From positions 1 to 64,000 of the forward strand of contig NZ_JACHXM010000023.1 of the NCBI RefSeq assembly GCF_014192055.1: a DNA stretch of 64,000 bases, written 5' to 3'. A program made the position numbers and the translations under genes. Below the pieces are notes generated by a model. The model saw only the letters and a list, made by a program, of their open reading frames with translations. It did not search any database and was not told the DNA's origin. The stretch is from Halomonas organivorans. GTDB taxonomy: Bacteria > Pseudomonadota > Gammaproteobacteria > Pseudomonadales > Halomonadaceae. This document shows positions 1-8,092 of the stretch, piece after piece; the stretch's first letter is position 1, and the number at the start of each line of letters is the position of its first letter.

Positions 1-1
1 C

Positions 2-115
2 TTCCTGCGCCCGGTGTGCTACCAGAACCTGCCCCAGGGCCTGTTGCCCGAGGCCATCCGCGACGGCAACCCGGCCGGCGTCAGCCGCCTGGTCGGCGGC
101 AAGCGCGAGGCCTGA
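2..115 (+). CDS. 3' end of an unidentified gene (truncated by window start)
   Basis: An open frame enters from the left edge and ends at TGA 113-115, giving 37 residues that finish ...SRLVGGKREA. Codon use is GC-rich like the neighbours and a strong terminator follows 41 bases later, so this is very probably the true end of a gene on the + strand. The visible part contains no motif I recognise, so I assign no function. Confidence 0.6.
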   Translation, partial: FLRPVCYQNLPQGLLPEAIRDGNPAGVSRLVGGKREA

Positions 116-156
116 GGCCAGACGTTCACGTACAGATTGGCAAGCGGTAAGTGTTT

Positions 157-180
157 GGCGGCCCTCGGGCCGCCTTTTTT
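157..180 (+). terminator. Rho-independent terminator after the truncated first gene
   Basis: GGCGGCC, loop CTCG, GGCCGCC, then a run of six T. This is a textbook intrinsic terminator and separates the truncated gene from the next transcription unit. Confidence 0.9.
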
Positions 181-304
181 ATGACGCATCGCAAACGGCG
201 TCGAGCAGGCGAGAGGATGATCCATATCCGGCTGGCGATTAATTCAAACGTTCGTTACATTTTGGTGGTGACGCCCAATAACCACAATGCACGAGGAAAC
301 CGCC

Positions 305-949
305 ATGCCCACACATCGATTGCTCTCCCTTGTTCTCGGGATAGGGCTCGTGTTCGCACCGACGCTCTCGGCCCTGGCCTGGGAAAACGAGCTATTCTCG
401 CTACGCAGCCGCTGGGAGCACACCACCACCGCCATGCCGGAGGCACGGCGCGCCGACGCCCTGGAGGCCCTCGCCGCGGAGGCGAAGACGCTGGCGCAGG
501 TCAATCCCGACGCCGCGGCCGTGAGGGTCTGGCAAGGCATCATCCTGGCATCTCTGGCCCGGGAGAGCGGCGGCCTGGACGCCCTGGGAGCGGCCAAGGA
601 AGCGCGTCGGGTGCTGGAATCGGCCCTCGAGCTCGATCCCCAGGGCTATCATGGCTCGGCCTATGTGACCCTCGGCGCGCTCTATGATCGGGCGCCGGGG
701 TGGCCGGTGGCCTTCGGCGACGACGATACCGCCGCACAGATGTTCCAGCGTGCCGAAGCGATACGTCCCGACGGCATCGACGTCAATACCTATTACGCGG
801 CTTTCCTCGAGGACGAGGGGCGGGACGCCGAGGCCTTGGCCCATGCGCGGCGCGCCCTGAATGGCCCGATCCGAGAGGGGCGCGAGGCCTCCGACGCCGC
901 GTTGCGCGCCCAGGCAAGGGCCATGGTCGAGCGCCTGGGGAACGAATAG
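305..949 (+). CDS. exported tetratricopeptide-repeat protein
   Basis: The product is 214 residues. Residues 1 to about 22 form a signal peptide with a hydrophobic core and a likely cleavage after ALA, so the protein is probably periplasmic. The rest is alpha-helical with TPR-like spacing: Ala/Leu-rich helices, a YVTLGALYDRAPG stretch in the middle, and a YYAAFLEDEGRDAEALAHAR helix pair near the end. It resembles small TatT/TPR-type periplasmic proteins of unknown substrate. I chose the ATG at 305 over an in-frame ATG at 287 because an ACGAGGA ribosome site lies about 8 bases upstream and the signal peptide then starts cleanly. It lies alone between a terminator and nudF. TPR proteins usually bind partners, and the partner here is unknown. 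Confidence 0.75.
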   Translation: MPTHRLLSLVLGIGLVFAPTLSALAWENELFSLRSRWEHTTTAMPEARRADALEALAAEAKTLAQVNPDAAAVRVWQGIILASLARESGGLDALGAAKEARRVLESALELDPQGYHGSAYVTLGALYDRAPGWPVAFGDDDTAAQMFQRAEAIRPDGIDVNTYYAAFLEDEGRDAEALAHARRALNGPIREGREASDAALRAQARAMVERLGNE

Positions 950-1055
950 CCCGCGGCGGATTTCAGGGCGGCTGACGACGGTTCGATGAGCCGCGAGGTT
1001 GGCAGGCCTGCCACGGACCCTGATAATGGACCCTTTCGTATTCACCGGAGGGGCC

Positions 1056-1703
1056 ATGTCGGACACCGATCGCACCCAGCCGCTCGATGCCCTGGCCGCC
1101 GCGCCTTTCGATGCCGGCGACGTGGAGCTGACCGAGCGCCGCTGCCTGCACCAGGGGTTCTTTCGCCTCGATGAGCTGCATTTGCGGCACCGCCTCTTCG
1201 AGGGGGGCTGGAGTGCTCCGATGGTGCGCGAGGTGCATCACCGCCATGACGCCGTGGGCGTCCTGCTCTACGATGTGGAACGAGACGCCGTGGCGCTGGT
1301 GGAGCAGTTTCGCCCCGGTGCCCTGGCCGATCCCGACTCGCCCTGGAAGCTGGAAATCGTGGCGGGGCTGGTCGAGCATGGCGAGAGTCTGGCCGAGGTG
1401 GCCCGTCGGGAGGCCGAGGAAGAGGCCGGTTGTACGGTGGGCGAGCTGATCGAGCTGCATACCTACTATCCGAGCCCCGGGGCCTGCGATGAGCGGGTCA
1501 CGCTGTTCTGCGGCCTCGTCGACAGCCGCGGCCTGGGCGGTATCCATGGCCTCGACGAGGAACACGAGGATATTCGCGTGCATGTGCTGTCCTTCGCCCG
1601 CGCCTGGGAACTCCTGATGGCCGGTCGACTCGACAATGCCATGTGCCTGATCGCCTTCCACTGGCTGGCGGCGGAGCGGGCCTCATTGAGAGCGAGGAGG
1701 TAG
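1056..1703 (+). CDS. nudF: ADP-ribose pyrophosphatase (Nudix hydrolase)
   Basis: The product is 215 residues and hydrolyses ADP-ribose to AMP and ribose 5-phosphate in the cytoplasm. The complete Nudix box is visible at about residues 104-126 (G-LVEHG-E-...REAEEEAG), with the REAEEEAG metal-binding core intact. The ATG at 1056 is preferred because GGAGGGG lies just upstream. In-frame ATGs further upstream (999, 1026) lack such a site. It is followed one base later by yqiB and then cpdA, the same neighbours as in E. coli (nudF-yqiB-cpdA), which supports the NudF call over other Nudix families. The three genes probably form one operon. Confidence 0.93.
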   Translation: MSDTDRTQPLDALAAAPFDAGDVELTERRCLHQGFFRLDELHLRHRLFEGGWSAPMVREVHHRHDAVGVLLYDVERDAVALVEQFRPGALADPDSPWKLEIVAGLVEHGESLAEVARREAEEEAGCTVGELIELHTYYPSPGACDERVTLFCGLVDSRGLGGIHGLDEEHEDIRVHVLSFARAWELLMAGRLDNAMCLIAFHWLAAERASLRARR

Positions 1704-1704
1704 C

Positions 1705-2151
1705 GTGTCGAGAAACGCCTACGTGACTGACCTGAAGACCCTGCAGGGCGAGTGCACCGCCAACTACGTGCGGCTGAGCCGCCTGCTGGGCGACATGGAG
1801 GTCGGCGAGACGCGTGAAGTGGAGCTGGTCAGCCATGGGCGCCGGGTCGGCGCGCTGTGCCTGGAGCTCCTGGAGCGAGCGCCCTACACCAGCATCGTGC
1901 GGGTCTCCCAGCGCGGTGTGCTCGATGGGGTGCTCGAGACGCCGCGCATGCGGGTGCACCTCTATCACGACGTGCGCATGGCCGAGGTCAACGACTTCCA
2001 GCGCCAGCGGCACTTCGATGGTCGCTATCGCTACCCCAACGCCCGCATGCACCAGCCCGACGAAAAGCTCCAGCTCAACCGCTTCCTCGGCGAGTGGCTC
2101 GACCACGGGCTGGCCCACGGCCATTCCCTGGATCTGCCCGAACTTCCCTGA
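1705..2151 (+). CDS. yqiB: DUF1249 family protein YqiB
   Basis: The product is 148 residues, close to the usual length of about 140 for the YqiB/DUF1249 family. It starts with GTG at 1705, one base after the nudF stop, with GAGGAGG immediately upstream inside nudF, so the two are translationally coupled. Conserved-looking features are a YVRLSRLL helix near the N-terminus and a histidine/aspartate-rich stretch (HLYHDVRMAEVNDFQRQRHF) in the middle. The biochemical role of the family is not established. The context (nudF, cpdA) is the conserved enterobacterial one, which makes the family assignment firm even though the function is unknown. Confidence 0.9.
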   Translation: MSRNAYVTDLKTLQGECTANYVRLSRLLGDMEVGETREVELVSHGRRVGALCLELLERAPYTSIVRVSQRGVLDGVLETPRMRVHLYHDVRMAEVNDFQRQRHFDGRYRYPNARMHQPDEKLQLNRFLGEWLDHGLAHGHSLDLPELP

Positions 2152-2193
2152 CGCCTTTCCTCGACAAGCTTCACCGATGAGCCGCCTGGTCCA

Positions 2194-2928
2194 ATGCGAC
2201 TGATCCAACTGACCGACTGCCACCTGCATGCCGACCGCCACGCACGCTCGCGCATCGGCGTGCCGCAGCGACAACTCGAGCGCGTGGTAGCCGCTGCCTT
2301 GCGCCTGCGCCCCGACCTGGTGCTGGTTACCGGAGACGTCAGCGAGGATCGCTCTGCGGCGTCCTATGCCGAGGCGGCACGCCTGTTCTCGGGCTTCGGC
2401 TGCCCATGGAGCTGGCTGCCCGGCAACCATGACGAGCCCCGCCTGATGGCCGAGTGCCGCCACTTCGACGCGACCCTGGCGCTGGGCGAGCGTCGGTTGC
2501 TGCTGCTCGACACCCAGCGAATTGGCGAGGAGGCCGGCGAACTCGGCGTGGCGCGCCTGGCGGCGCTGGACGAGCGGCTCGCCGAGGATACCCGTCCGAC
2601 CCTGGTGGCCATGCACCATCCGCCCGTGGCGGTGGGCTCCGCCTGGATGGACGCACTAGGCTTGAGGGATGCTGCGGCCTTCTGGGACTGCCTGGCCGGC
2701 CACCGGCACGTCGAGGCGGTGTTGTGTGGCCATATTCACCAAGCCTTCAGCGGCCACGGCCCCGCATCGGCCGGCAGGGTGCCGGTCTACGGCTGTCCCT
2801 CGACCAGCGACCAGTTCCTGCCGGGCTCCATCGACTTCGCCGTGGACGAGGCCGCCTGGCCAGGTTTCAGGGTGATCGACCTGGGAGTAGGGAAACTCGA
2901 GACCTGGGTCGAGCGCGTTGCGCCTTGA
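2194..2928 (+). CDS. cpdA: 3',5'-cyclic AMP phosphodiesterase
   Basis: The product is 244 residues, a calcineurin-like metallophosphoesterase that hydrolyses cAMP to AMP. The metal-binding motifs appear in order: TDCHLH near residue 7, GDVSED, GNHDE, HHPP and CGHIHQ. The length and position after nudF-yqiB match CpdA. It is probably co-transcribed with them across a 42-base gap. Its activity would lower cAMP and so dampen CRP-dependent expression. Other class III metallophosphoesterases share the motifs, and the gene order is what makes CpdA the best call. Confidence 0.9.
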   Translation: MRLIQLTDCHLHADRHARSRIGVPQRQLERVVAAALRLRPDLVLVTGDVSEDRSAASYAEAARLFSGFGCPWSWLPGNHDEPRLMAECRHFDATLALGERRLLLLDTQRIGEEAGELGVARLAALDERLAEDTRPTLVAMHHPPVAVGSAWMDALGLRDAAAFWDCLAGHRHVEAVLCGHIHQAFSGHGPASAGRVPVYGCPSTSDQFLPGSIDFAVDEAAWPGFRVIDLGVGKLETWVERVAP

Positions 2929-3043
2929 TAGCTCTATTACGTCTAAAAAGATAGATATTAATTCTTTTACGTTATTATCGCGAAGACGGTACCCTCTGTC
3001 GCATGATTCCCTTTCCGCCCACGTCATGCGAGGTAGCCGGGCC
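2925..3043 (+). promoter_or_regulatory. AT-rich promoter region upstream of cysDN
   Basis: This 119-base stretch is much richer in A and T than its surroundings, with an AT-rich run at about 2939-2990. A TTGATA hexamer at 2925-2930 could be a -35 element, with degenerate -10 candidates 17-21 bases on. In relatives cysDN is activated by CysB, which binds AT-rich sites. No CysB site can be defined by eye, so that assignment is inference. Confidence 0.4.
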
Positions 3044-4021
3044 ATGAACAGTCTTCATGCACCGACACGCGAGAGCGCCGTCCAGGCCGAGGGCAGCAGC
3101 GCCCCCGCCGGCCTGACGCCGCGGCGGCTGACCCATCTGCAGCAGCTGGAAGCCGAGTCCATCCATATCATCCGCGAGGTGGCGGCCGAGTTTTCCAACC
3201 CGGTGATGCTCTATTCCATCGGCAAGGATTCCTCGGTGATGCTGCATCTGGCGCGCAAGGCCTTCTATCCGGGGCCGCCGCCGTTTCCGCTGATGCACGT
3301 CAACACGACCTGGAAGTTCCGCGAGATGATCGAGTTCCGCGACCGCATGGCCGCGGAGTCCGGGATGGAGCTGATCGAGCACATCAACGAGGAAGGCCGG
3401 GCCGCCGGTATCAACCCGTTCGATCATGGCTCCAGCGGTTATACCGACGTGATGAAGACCCAGTCCCTCAAGCAGGCCCTGGACAAGTACGGTTTCGATG
3501 CCGCCTTCGGCGGCGCGCGCCGCGACGAGGAAGCCAGCCGCGCCAAGGAGCGAGTGTTCTCGTTCCGCGACAAGTATCACCGCTGGGATCCCAAGAATCA
3601 GCGCCCCGAGCTGTGGAACCTCTACAACGCCCGGGTCAACAAGGGCGAGTCGATCCGCGCCTTCCCGCTCTCCAACTGGACCGAGCTGGACATCTGGCAG
3701 TACATCTATCTCGAGTCGATCCCCATCGTGCCGCTGTATTTCTCCGCGCCGCGTCCGGTGGTCGAGCGCGACGGCATGCAGATCATGGTCGACGACGACC
3801 GCATGCCGCTCGAAGAGGGCGAGGTGCCCGAAGAGAAATGGGTGCGCTTCCGCACGCTCGGCTGCTACCCGCTGACGGGCGCAGTGGAGTCCAGGGCTAC
3901 CACGCTGCCCGAGATCATCCAGGAAATGCTGCTGACCCGCACCAGCGAGCGCAGCGGCCGCGCCATCGATCACGACCAGGCCGGCTCGATGGAGAAGAAG
4001 AAGCGCGAGGGGTACTTCTAA
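3044..4021 (+). CDS. cysD: sulfate adenylyltransferase subunit 2
   Basis: The product is 325 residues. With CysN it makes adenosine 5'-phosphosulfate (APS) from sulfate and ATP, the first step of assimilatory sulfate reduction. The PP-loop-like ATP pyrophosphatase motif YSIGKDSSVMLHL lies at about residues 57-68, and the GGARRDEEASRAKERVFSFR and RTLGCYPLTGAVES blocks typical of CysD follow. The ATG at 3044 is chosen because a CGAGGTAG site lies 8 bases upstream. It is slightly longer than E. coli CysD (302) because of an N-terminal extension of about 25 residues. cysN follows after a 204-base gap that holds a repeat element, an unusually large gap for this pair. Confidence 0.95.
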   Translation: MNSLHAPTRESAVQAEGSSAPAGLTPRRLTHLQQLEAESIHIIREVAAEFSNPVMLYSIGKDSSVMLHLARKAFYPGPPPFPLMHVNTTWKFREMIEFRDRMAAESGMELIEHINEEGRAAGINPFDHGSSGYTDVMKTQSLKQALDKYGFDAAFGGARRDEEASRAKERVFSFRDKYHRWDPKNQRPELWNLYNARVNKGESIRAFPLSNWTELDIWQYIYLESIPIVPLYFSAPRPVVERDGMQIMVDDDRMPLEEGEVPEEKWVRFRTLGCYPLTGAVESRATTLPEIIQEMLLTRTSERSGRAIDHDQAGSMEKKKREGYF

Positions 4022-4036
4022 CGCGCCTCCGGCGTG

Positions 4037-4219
4037 TTAGAAAGCCGGAAGCCCTAAGCTTGAAGCTGAAAGACACCCCAGGAGGGATTCCTGGCAGGAT
4101 TCGGGAAGCTTCAGGCATGCAGGTCACCGGCAAGGTTATCCAACGCAAGATATTCAGCGGTGAGTCGGGGAACTCCGGGGTTCTTCCAGCTTCCGGCTTA
4201 CAGCTTACAGCTACAGGTG
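4037..4219. repeat. inverted-repeat element of the GCTTCCA heptad family, cysD-cysN gap
   Basis: The left arm (about 4039-4072) is built of variants of GGAAGC and GCTTGAAG. The right arm (about 4187-4217) is built of CTTCCAGCTTCCGGCTT and TACAGCTTACAGC units. The arms are roughly complementary and enclose about 115 bases. The same kind of element occurs after parE, parC, the esterase gene and efp in this window. It lies between two genes that must be made in equal amounts. Confidence 0.7.
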
Positions 4220-4225
4220 TGTTAC

Positions 4226-5653
4226 ATGGCACATGCATCGGATTTGATAGCCGACGATATCGAAGCCTATCTCCACGAGCACGAGAACAAGGACCTGCTG
4301 CGCTTCATCACCTGCGGCAGCGTCGACGACGGCAAGTCGACCCTGATCGGCCGGCTGCTGCACGACTCCAAGATGATCTTCGACGACCAGCTGGCGGCCA
4401 TCACCCAGGCGTCGAAGAAGAGCGGCACCACCGGCGAAGAGGTGGACCTGGCGCTGCTGGTCGATGGCCTGCAGTCCGAGCGGGAGCAGGGCATCACCAT
4501 CGACGTGGCCTATCGCTTCTTCTCCACCGACAAGCGCAAGTTCATCATCGCCGATACCCCGGGACATGAGCAGTACACCCGCAACATGGCCACCGGGGCT
4601 TCCACCGCGGGTCTGGCAGTGATTCTGATCGACGCCCGCTACGGCGTGCAGACCCAGACCAAGCGGCACAGCTTCATCGCCGACCTGGTCGGCATCCGCC
4701 ACCTGGTGATCGCGATCAACAAGATGGACCTGGTGGACTACAGCCAGCAGCGCTTCGACGAGATCGTCGCCGAATATCGCGCCTTCGCCGAGCAGCTCGG
4801 TGCCGATGACATCCGCTTCGTGCCGCTCTCGGCGCTCAAGGGCGACAACGTCGTCAACAAGAGCGAGGCGATGAGCTGGTACGCCGGCCCGGCGCTGCTG
4901 GAACTGCTCGAGAGCGTCGAGGTGCGTGCCGACCATAACCTGACCGACCTGCGCCTGCCGGTGCAGTACGTCAACCGCCCGAACCTGGACTTCCGCGGCT
5001 ACGCCGGGACCCTGGAGGCGGGCGTGCTGCGCCCCGGTCAGGCGATCAAGGTGCTGCCGTCCGGCAAGACCTCCACGGTCGAGCGCATCGTCACCTTCGA
5101 CGGCGATCTGGAGGATGCCTGGCCGGGTCAGGCGATCACCGTGACCCTGGCTGACGAGATCGACATTTCGCGTGGCGACTGGATCGTCGCCGCCGACGCC
5201 GAGGTGGCCGAAGCCATTGCCTTCGATGCCGATCTCGTGTGGATGAACGAGCAGGCCCTCGAGCCGGGCCGTCAGGTCGACATTCGCCTCGCCGGGCGCT
5301 CCGTGGCCGGTCAGATCGAGGCCATCCACTACCAGGTGGACGTCAACACCCTGGAGCATCACGACGCCGAACGTCTCGAGCTCAACGCCATCGCCCGCTG
5401 CCGTGTGGCGCTGACCGGCGAAGTGCCGATCGACGCCTACGAGCGCAGCCCGGGTACCGGCAGCTTCATCGTCATCGACCGGCTGTCCAACGTCACCGTG
5501 GGGGCGGGCATGATCCGCGGCGCGGCCGAGGCCGGTGACGGCGTGGCGTCGGGCGAGGTCGACTGGGCCGGTTTCGAGGTCGAGCTCAATGCCCTGGTGC
5601 GCAAATACTTCCCGCACTGGGAGGCCAAGGACGTTCGCGAGCTGCTCAAGTAA
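4226..5653 (+). CDS. cysN: sulfate adenylyltransferase subunit 1 (GTPase)
   Basis: The product is 475 residues, the same length as E. coli CysN. It is the GTPase subunit whose GTP hydrolysis drives APS synthesis by CysD. Translation-factor-type GTPase motifs are visible: GSVDDGKST (G1, about residue 30), DTPGHEQYTRNMATG (G3), NKMDLVD (G4) and SALKGDN (G5), followed by EF-Tu-like beta-barrel domains. The ATG at 4226 fits family length and has an AGGTGT site upstream. An in-frame upstream ATG at 4160 lies inside the repeat element and is unlikely. There is no fused CysC (APS kinase) domain. Two hairpins follow the stop codon. Confidence 0.95.
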   Translation: MAHASDLIADDIEAYLHEHENKDLLRFITCGSVDDGKSTLIGRLLHDSKMIFDDQLAAITQASKKSGTTGEEVDLALLVDGLQSEREQGITIDVAYRFFSTDKRKFIIADTPGHEQYTRNMATGASTAGLAVILIDARYGVQTQTKRHSFIADLVGIRHLVIAINKMDLVDYSQQRFDEIVAEYRAFAEQLGADDIRFVPLSALKGDNVVNKSEAMSWYAGPALLELLESVEVRADHNLTDLRLPVQYVNRPNLDFRGYAGTLEAGVLRPGQAIKVLPSGKTSTVERIVTFDGDLEDAWPGQAITVTLADEIDISRGDWIVAADAEVAEAIAFDADLVWMNEQALEPGRQVDIRLAGRSVAGQIEAIHYQVDVNTLEHHDAERLELNAIARCRVALTGEVPIDAYERSPGTGSFIVIDRLSNVTVGAGMIRGAAEAGDGVASGEVDWAGFEVELNALVRKYFPHWEAKDVRELLK

Positions 5654-5671
5654 GCGTATGCTCCTGCCATC

Positions 5672-5703
5672 AAGGGCCCGGCGACCTCGGTCGCCGGGCC
5701 CTT
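5672..5703 (+). terminator. strong hairpin downstream of cysN
   Basis: AAGGGCCCGGCGAC, loop CTCG, GTCGCCGGGCCCTT. The 14-bp stem is perfect. The T tail is short, but the position just after the cysN stop supports a terminator. Confidence 0.8.
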
Positions 5704-5763
5704 GGCGTCTCATCGGGTGGCATCATGTGGCGGTGACACCGATCTGCCGGTTCGCCGCACAAC

Positions 5764-5796
5764 GAGAAAGCCGCTCTTTCGGAGCGGCTTTCTCGC
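5764..5796. terminator. hairpin between cysN and the YeaQ-type gene, possibly bidirectional
   Basis: GAGAAAGCCGCT, loop CTTTCGG or similar, AGCGGCTTTCTC. A-rich and T-rich flanks occur on both sides, so it could serve the two convergent genes. It lies 36 bases beyond the stop of the minus-strand gene. Confidence 0.75.
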
Positions 5797-5831
5797 GTCT
5801 GCCCTGTGGATGGGACGACCCCGAGGGCGCG

Positions 5832-6083
5832 TCAGGCCTTCTTGAGCATCCGGTAGCCGGCCAGCAGGACCAGTGCGCCCACGATGGCCGTGACGAAGCT
5901 GCCCAGGCTGAAGTCACCCATCGAGCCGACCCCGACGAGGGAGCCGAGCCAGCCGCCCACGAAGGCCCCGGCGACACCGATCAGGATGGTCACGATAATG
6001 CCGCCCGGGTCCTTGCCCGGCATGATCCATTTGGCGAGGACGCCGGCGATCAGGCCGAACAGAATCCACGATAGAAATCCCAT
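5832..6083 (-). CDS. GlsB/YeaQ/YmgE family small membrane protein
   Basis: The product is 83 residues and almost entirely hydrophobic and glycine-rich. It begins MGFLSWILFGLIAGVLAKW, then has the PGKDPGGI motif typical of YeaQ/YmgE/GlsB (transglycosylase-associated) proteins, and ends GYRMLKKA. Three membrane segments are likely. On the minus strand AAGGAG lies 7 bases before the ATG, which fixes the start. Members are stress-induced inner-membrane proteins of unclear mechanism. The gene is monocistronic: about 190 bases separate it from the cmoB end, and it converges on cysN. Confidence 0.92.
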   Translation of the reverse strand: MGFLSWILFGLIAGVLAKWIMPGKDPGGIIVTILIGVAGAFVGGWLGSLVGVGSMGDFSLGSFVTAIVGALVLLAGYRMLKKA

Positions 6084-6271
6084 GATGGCTCTCCTTGCTT
6101 GGTAGTGGTCCGTCTCGATGACGGCCACAGGCCCCGTTCCCGTGCGGCAGGTGCCGACAAGGTGGGAGTGGGCGTGTGGCGCCGGCCACCACGGTATCAC
6201 ACCGCTTTCCAGGGAAGCGCTGAATAAATGTGAAGCGACTTCCTCGCAGCCAATGTCCGCGGTAGCCGATA

Positions 6272-7264
6272 TCAGCCCGGCCGGTTGGCGATCAGCACCG
6301 CGCGGCGCGGTGCCGGGTGACCCTCGCGAGTCTGCGACGGATCCTCCGGGTCGAGGAAGTCGGCCAGCGACTGGAAGGTCATCCAGTCGGTGGCGCGCTG
6401 CTCGTCCAGCGAGGTGTCGGCCTCGTCGACCACCCGCACGTTGTCGAAGCCGGCGCGCTCGAGCCACTGGCACAGCGCGGCGGAGGAGGGCAGGAAGTAG
6501 ACGTTGGGCATGGCGGCATAGCGCTCGCCCGGTAGCAGCACCGTGGTGGCGTCGCCCTCGACCACCAGGGTCTCCAGCACCAGCTCGCCGCCGGGGCGCA
6601 GCGCGGCCTTGAGCTGAGCCAGGTGCTCGAGCGGCGAGGGACGGTGGTAGAGCACGCCCATCGAGAACACGGTGTCGAAGAAGGCCAGCTCTTCCGGCAC
6701 GTCCTCGATGCCCACCGGCAGGAAGTGCACTGCGCCGCCGTCGGCATCGCCGACGAAGTGGCGCACCGCCTGGAACTGCCAGTAGAAGCGTGGCGAGGGA
6801 TCGATCACCAGCACGAAGTCGGCGCCGTCGCCGGCCATGCGCCAGGCGTGATAGCCATTGCCGCCGCCCACGTCGAGCACCTTGCGGCCGCTCAGCTGTG
6901 CCAGGTGCGGGGCCACTCGCTGCCACTTCCAGTCGGAGCGCCACTCGGTGTCGATGGTCACCCCGCCGAGTCGATAGGGGCCCTTGCGCCAGGGTGCCAG
7001 CACGCGCAGCAGGCTCTCGCTCTGGCGGCGTCGCGAGGCGTCGAGGGCGACGTCCACGGTGACGTGGTCGGCGTCGAGGCGCACCTCGCGGCCCTCCGGC
7101 AGCGGCGGCAGCTTGGCCACCGCCTTCTCCCAGGCCGGCAGGTCGCCGAATCGCGAGCGGTCGAGGCCACGAGCCAGCTGCTCGGGCAGCCGGGCCAGCC
7201 AGGCGTCGAGGCCGCGGTCGAGGAAGGCCTGGTAGAGCGGGCGGTGGGCGGCGGGAATCGGCAC
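6272..7264 (-). CDS. cmoB: tRNA uridine-34 carboxymethyltransferase
   Basis: The product is 330 residues (E. coli 323). It transfers the carboxymethyl group of carboxy-S-adenosylmethionine to 5-hydroxyuridine at tRNA position 34, giving cmo5U. The methyltransferase-fold motif KVLDVGGGNGYHAWRM is visible, with DPSPRFYWQFQAV and SMGVLYHRPSPLEHL following, all characteristic of CmoB. It starts one base after the cmoA stop, and the two genes are evidently co-transcribed, which fits because CmoA makes its substrate. Confidence 0.95.
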   Translation of the reverse strand: MPIPAAHRPLYQAFLDRGLDAWLARLPEQLARGLDRSRFGDLPAWEKAVAKLPPLPEGREVRLDADHVTVDVALDASRRRQSESLLRVLAPWRKGPYRLGGVTIDTEWRSDWKWQRVAPHLAQLSGRKVLDVGGGNGYHAWRMAGDGADFVLVIDPSPRFYWQFQAVRHFVGDADGGAVHFLPVGIEDVPEELAFFDTVFSMGVLYHRPSPLEHLAQLKAALRPGGELVLETLVVEGDATTVLLPGERYAAMPNVYFLPSSAALCQWLERAGFDNVRVVDEADTSLDEQRATDWMTFQSLADFLDPEDPSQTREGHPAPRRAVLIANRPG

Positions 7265-7265
7265 T

Positions 7266-8045
7266 TCAATCCTCCTTGAAGGCGATCAGCGAGGCGAAGT
7301 TCAGGTACTGGAACCACACCAGCGAGCGCGAGAAGCCGGCACGGGCCAGCCGCGCCTGGTGGGCTTCCAGGGTGTCCGGCACCAGCACGTTCTCCAGCGC
7401 GGTACGCTTCTGGCTGATCTCCAGTTCGCTGTAGCCGTTGGCGCGCTTGAAGTCGTGGTAGCGCTCCACCAGCCAGGCGTTGTCCTGCTCGTCGGCGGCC
7501 TTGATCTTCTCGGAGAGCACCAGCACGCCGCCGGGCTCCAGGGCGTCATAGAGGCTTGCGATCACGGCGTCGCGATCTTCGGGCGCCAGGAACTGCAGGG
7601 TGAAGTTGAGCAGGATCATCCCCGAGGGTTCGTAGTCGAGGGCGCGGATATCGCCCTCGGTAACCGTCAGGTCGTGATCCGGACTTTCGGTGGTCAGCGT
7701 CTCGCGGGCCCGCTCGACCATGGTGGGGGAGAGGTCCACCCCGGTGTAGCGGAAGGCCGCCGGTGGCAGCTGGCCGGCCAGGGCCAGGCCGGCGGCACCC
7801 AGCGAGCAGCCCAGGTCGTAGACATGGCCGCCGTGGCGCAGGTGTCGACGGGCCAGCGGGCCGAGCATGGCCAGGATCTGGCCGTAGCCTGGCACCGAGC
7901 GGCGAATCATGTCGGGAAAGCAGGCCACTACCCGCTCGTCGAACGAAAATCGTGCCACCCGGTCCAGGGGTGTGGAAAAGATGGCGTCACGGTAAGATGC
8001 GTCACACATGGGCAGGGCTGGGGAAGTGGGCTGAAAGGCCGCCAT
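7266..8045 (-). CDS. cmoA: carboxy-S-adenosyl-L-methionine synthase
   Basis: The product is 259 residues from the ATG at 8045. It converts SAM and prephenate to carboxy-SAM, the donor for CmoB. Family blocks are visible: FSFDERVVACFPDMIRRSVP near the N-terminus, VYDLGCSLGAAGLALA as the SAM-binding loop, and LNFTLQFLAPEDR. The ATG at 8045 is preceded by GGGAGG. An internal ATG at 8009 would give 247 residues, exactly the E. coli length, but has a poor ribosome site, so the start is uncertain by 12 residues. It is divergent from pgi, with 47 bases between the start codons. Confidence 0.93.
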   Translation of the reverse strand: MAAFQPTSPALPMCDASYRDAIFSTPLDRVARFSFDERVVACFPDMIRRSVPGYGQILAMLGPLARRHLRHGGHVYDLGCSLGAAGLALAGQLPPAAFRYTGVDLSPTMVERARETLTTESPDHDLTVTEGDIRALDYEPSGMILLNFTLQFLAPEDRDAVIASLYDALEPGGVLVLSEKIKAADEQDNAWLVERYHDFKRANGYSELEISQKRTALENVLVPDTLEAHQARLARAGFSRSLVWFQYLNFASLIAFKED

Positions 8046-8092
8046 TCTACGCCTCCCTGCCGTCGGCTGCACGAAAGACCCAGGAGGCCACC

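Noticed and set aside
2918..3043. N-terminal extension of cysD from the ATG at 2918
   Set aside because: It overlaps the cpdA end and crosses an AT-rich promoter-like region. The ATG at 3044 has a ribosome site and suits family length.
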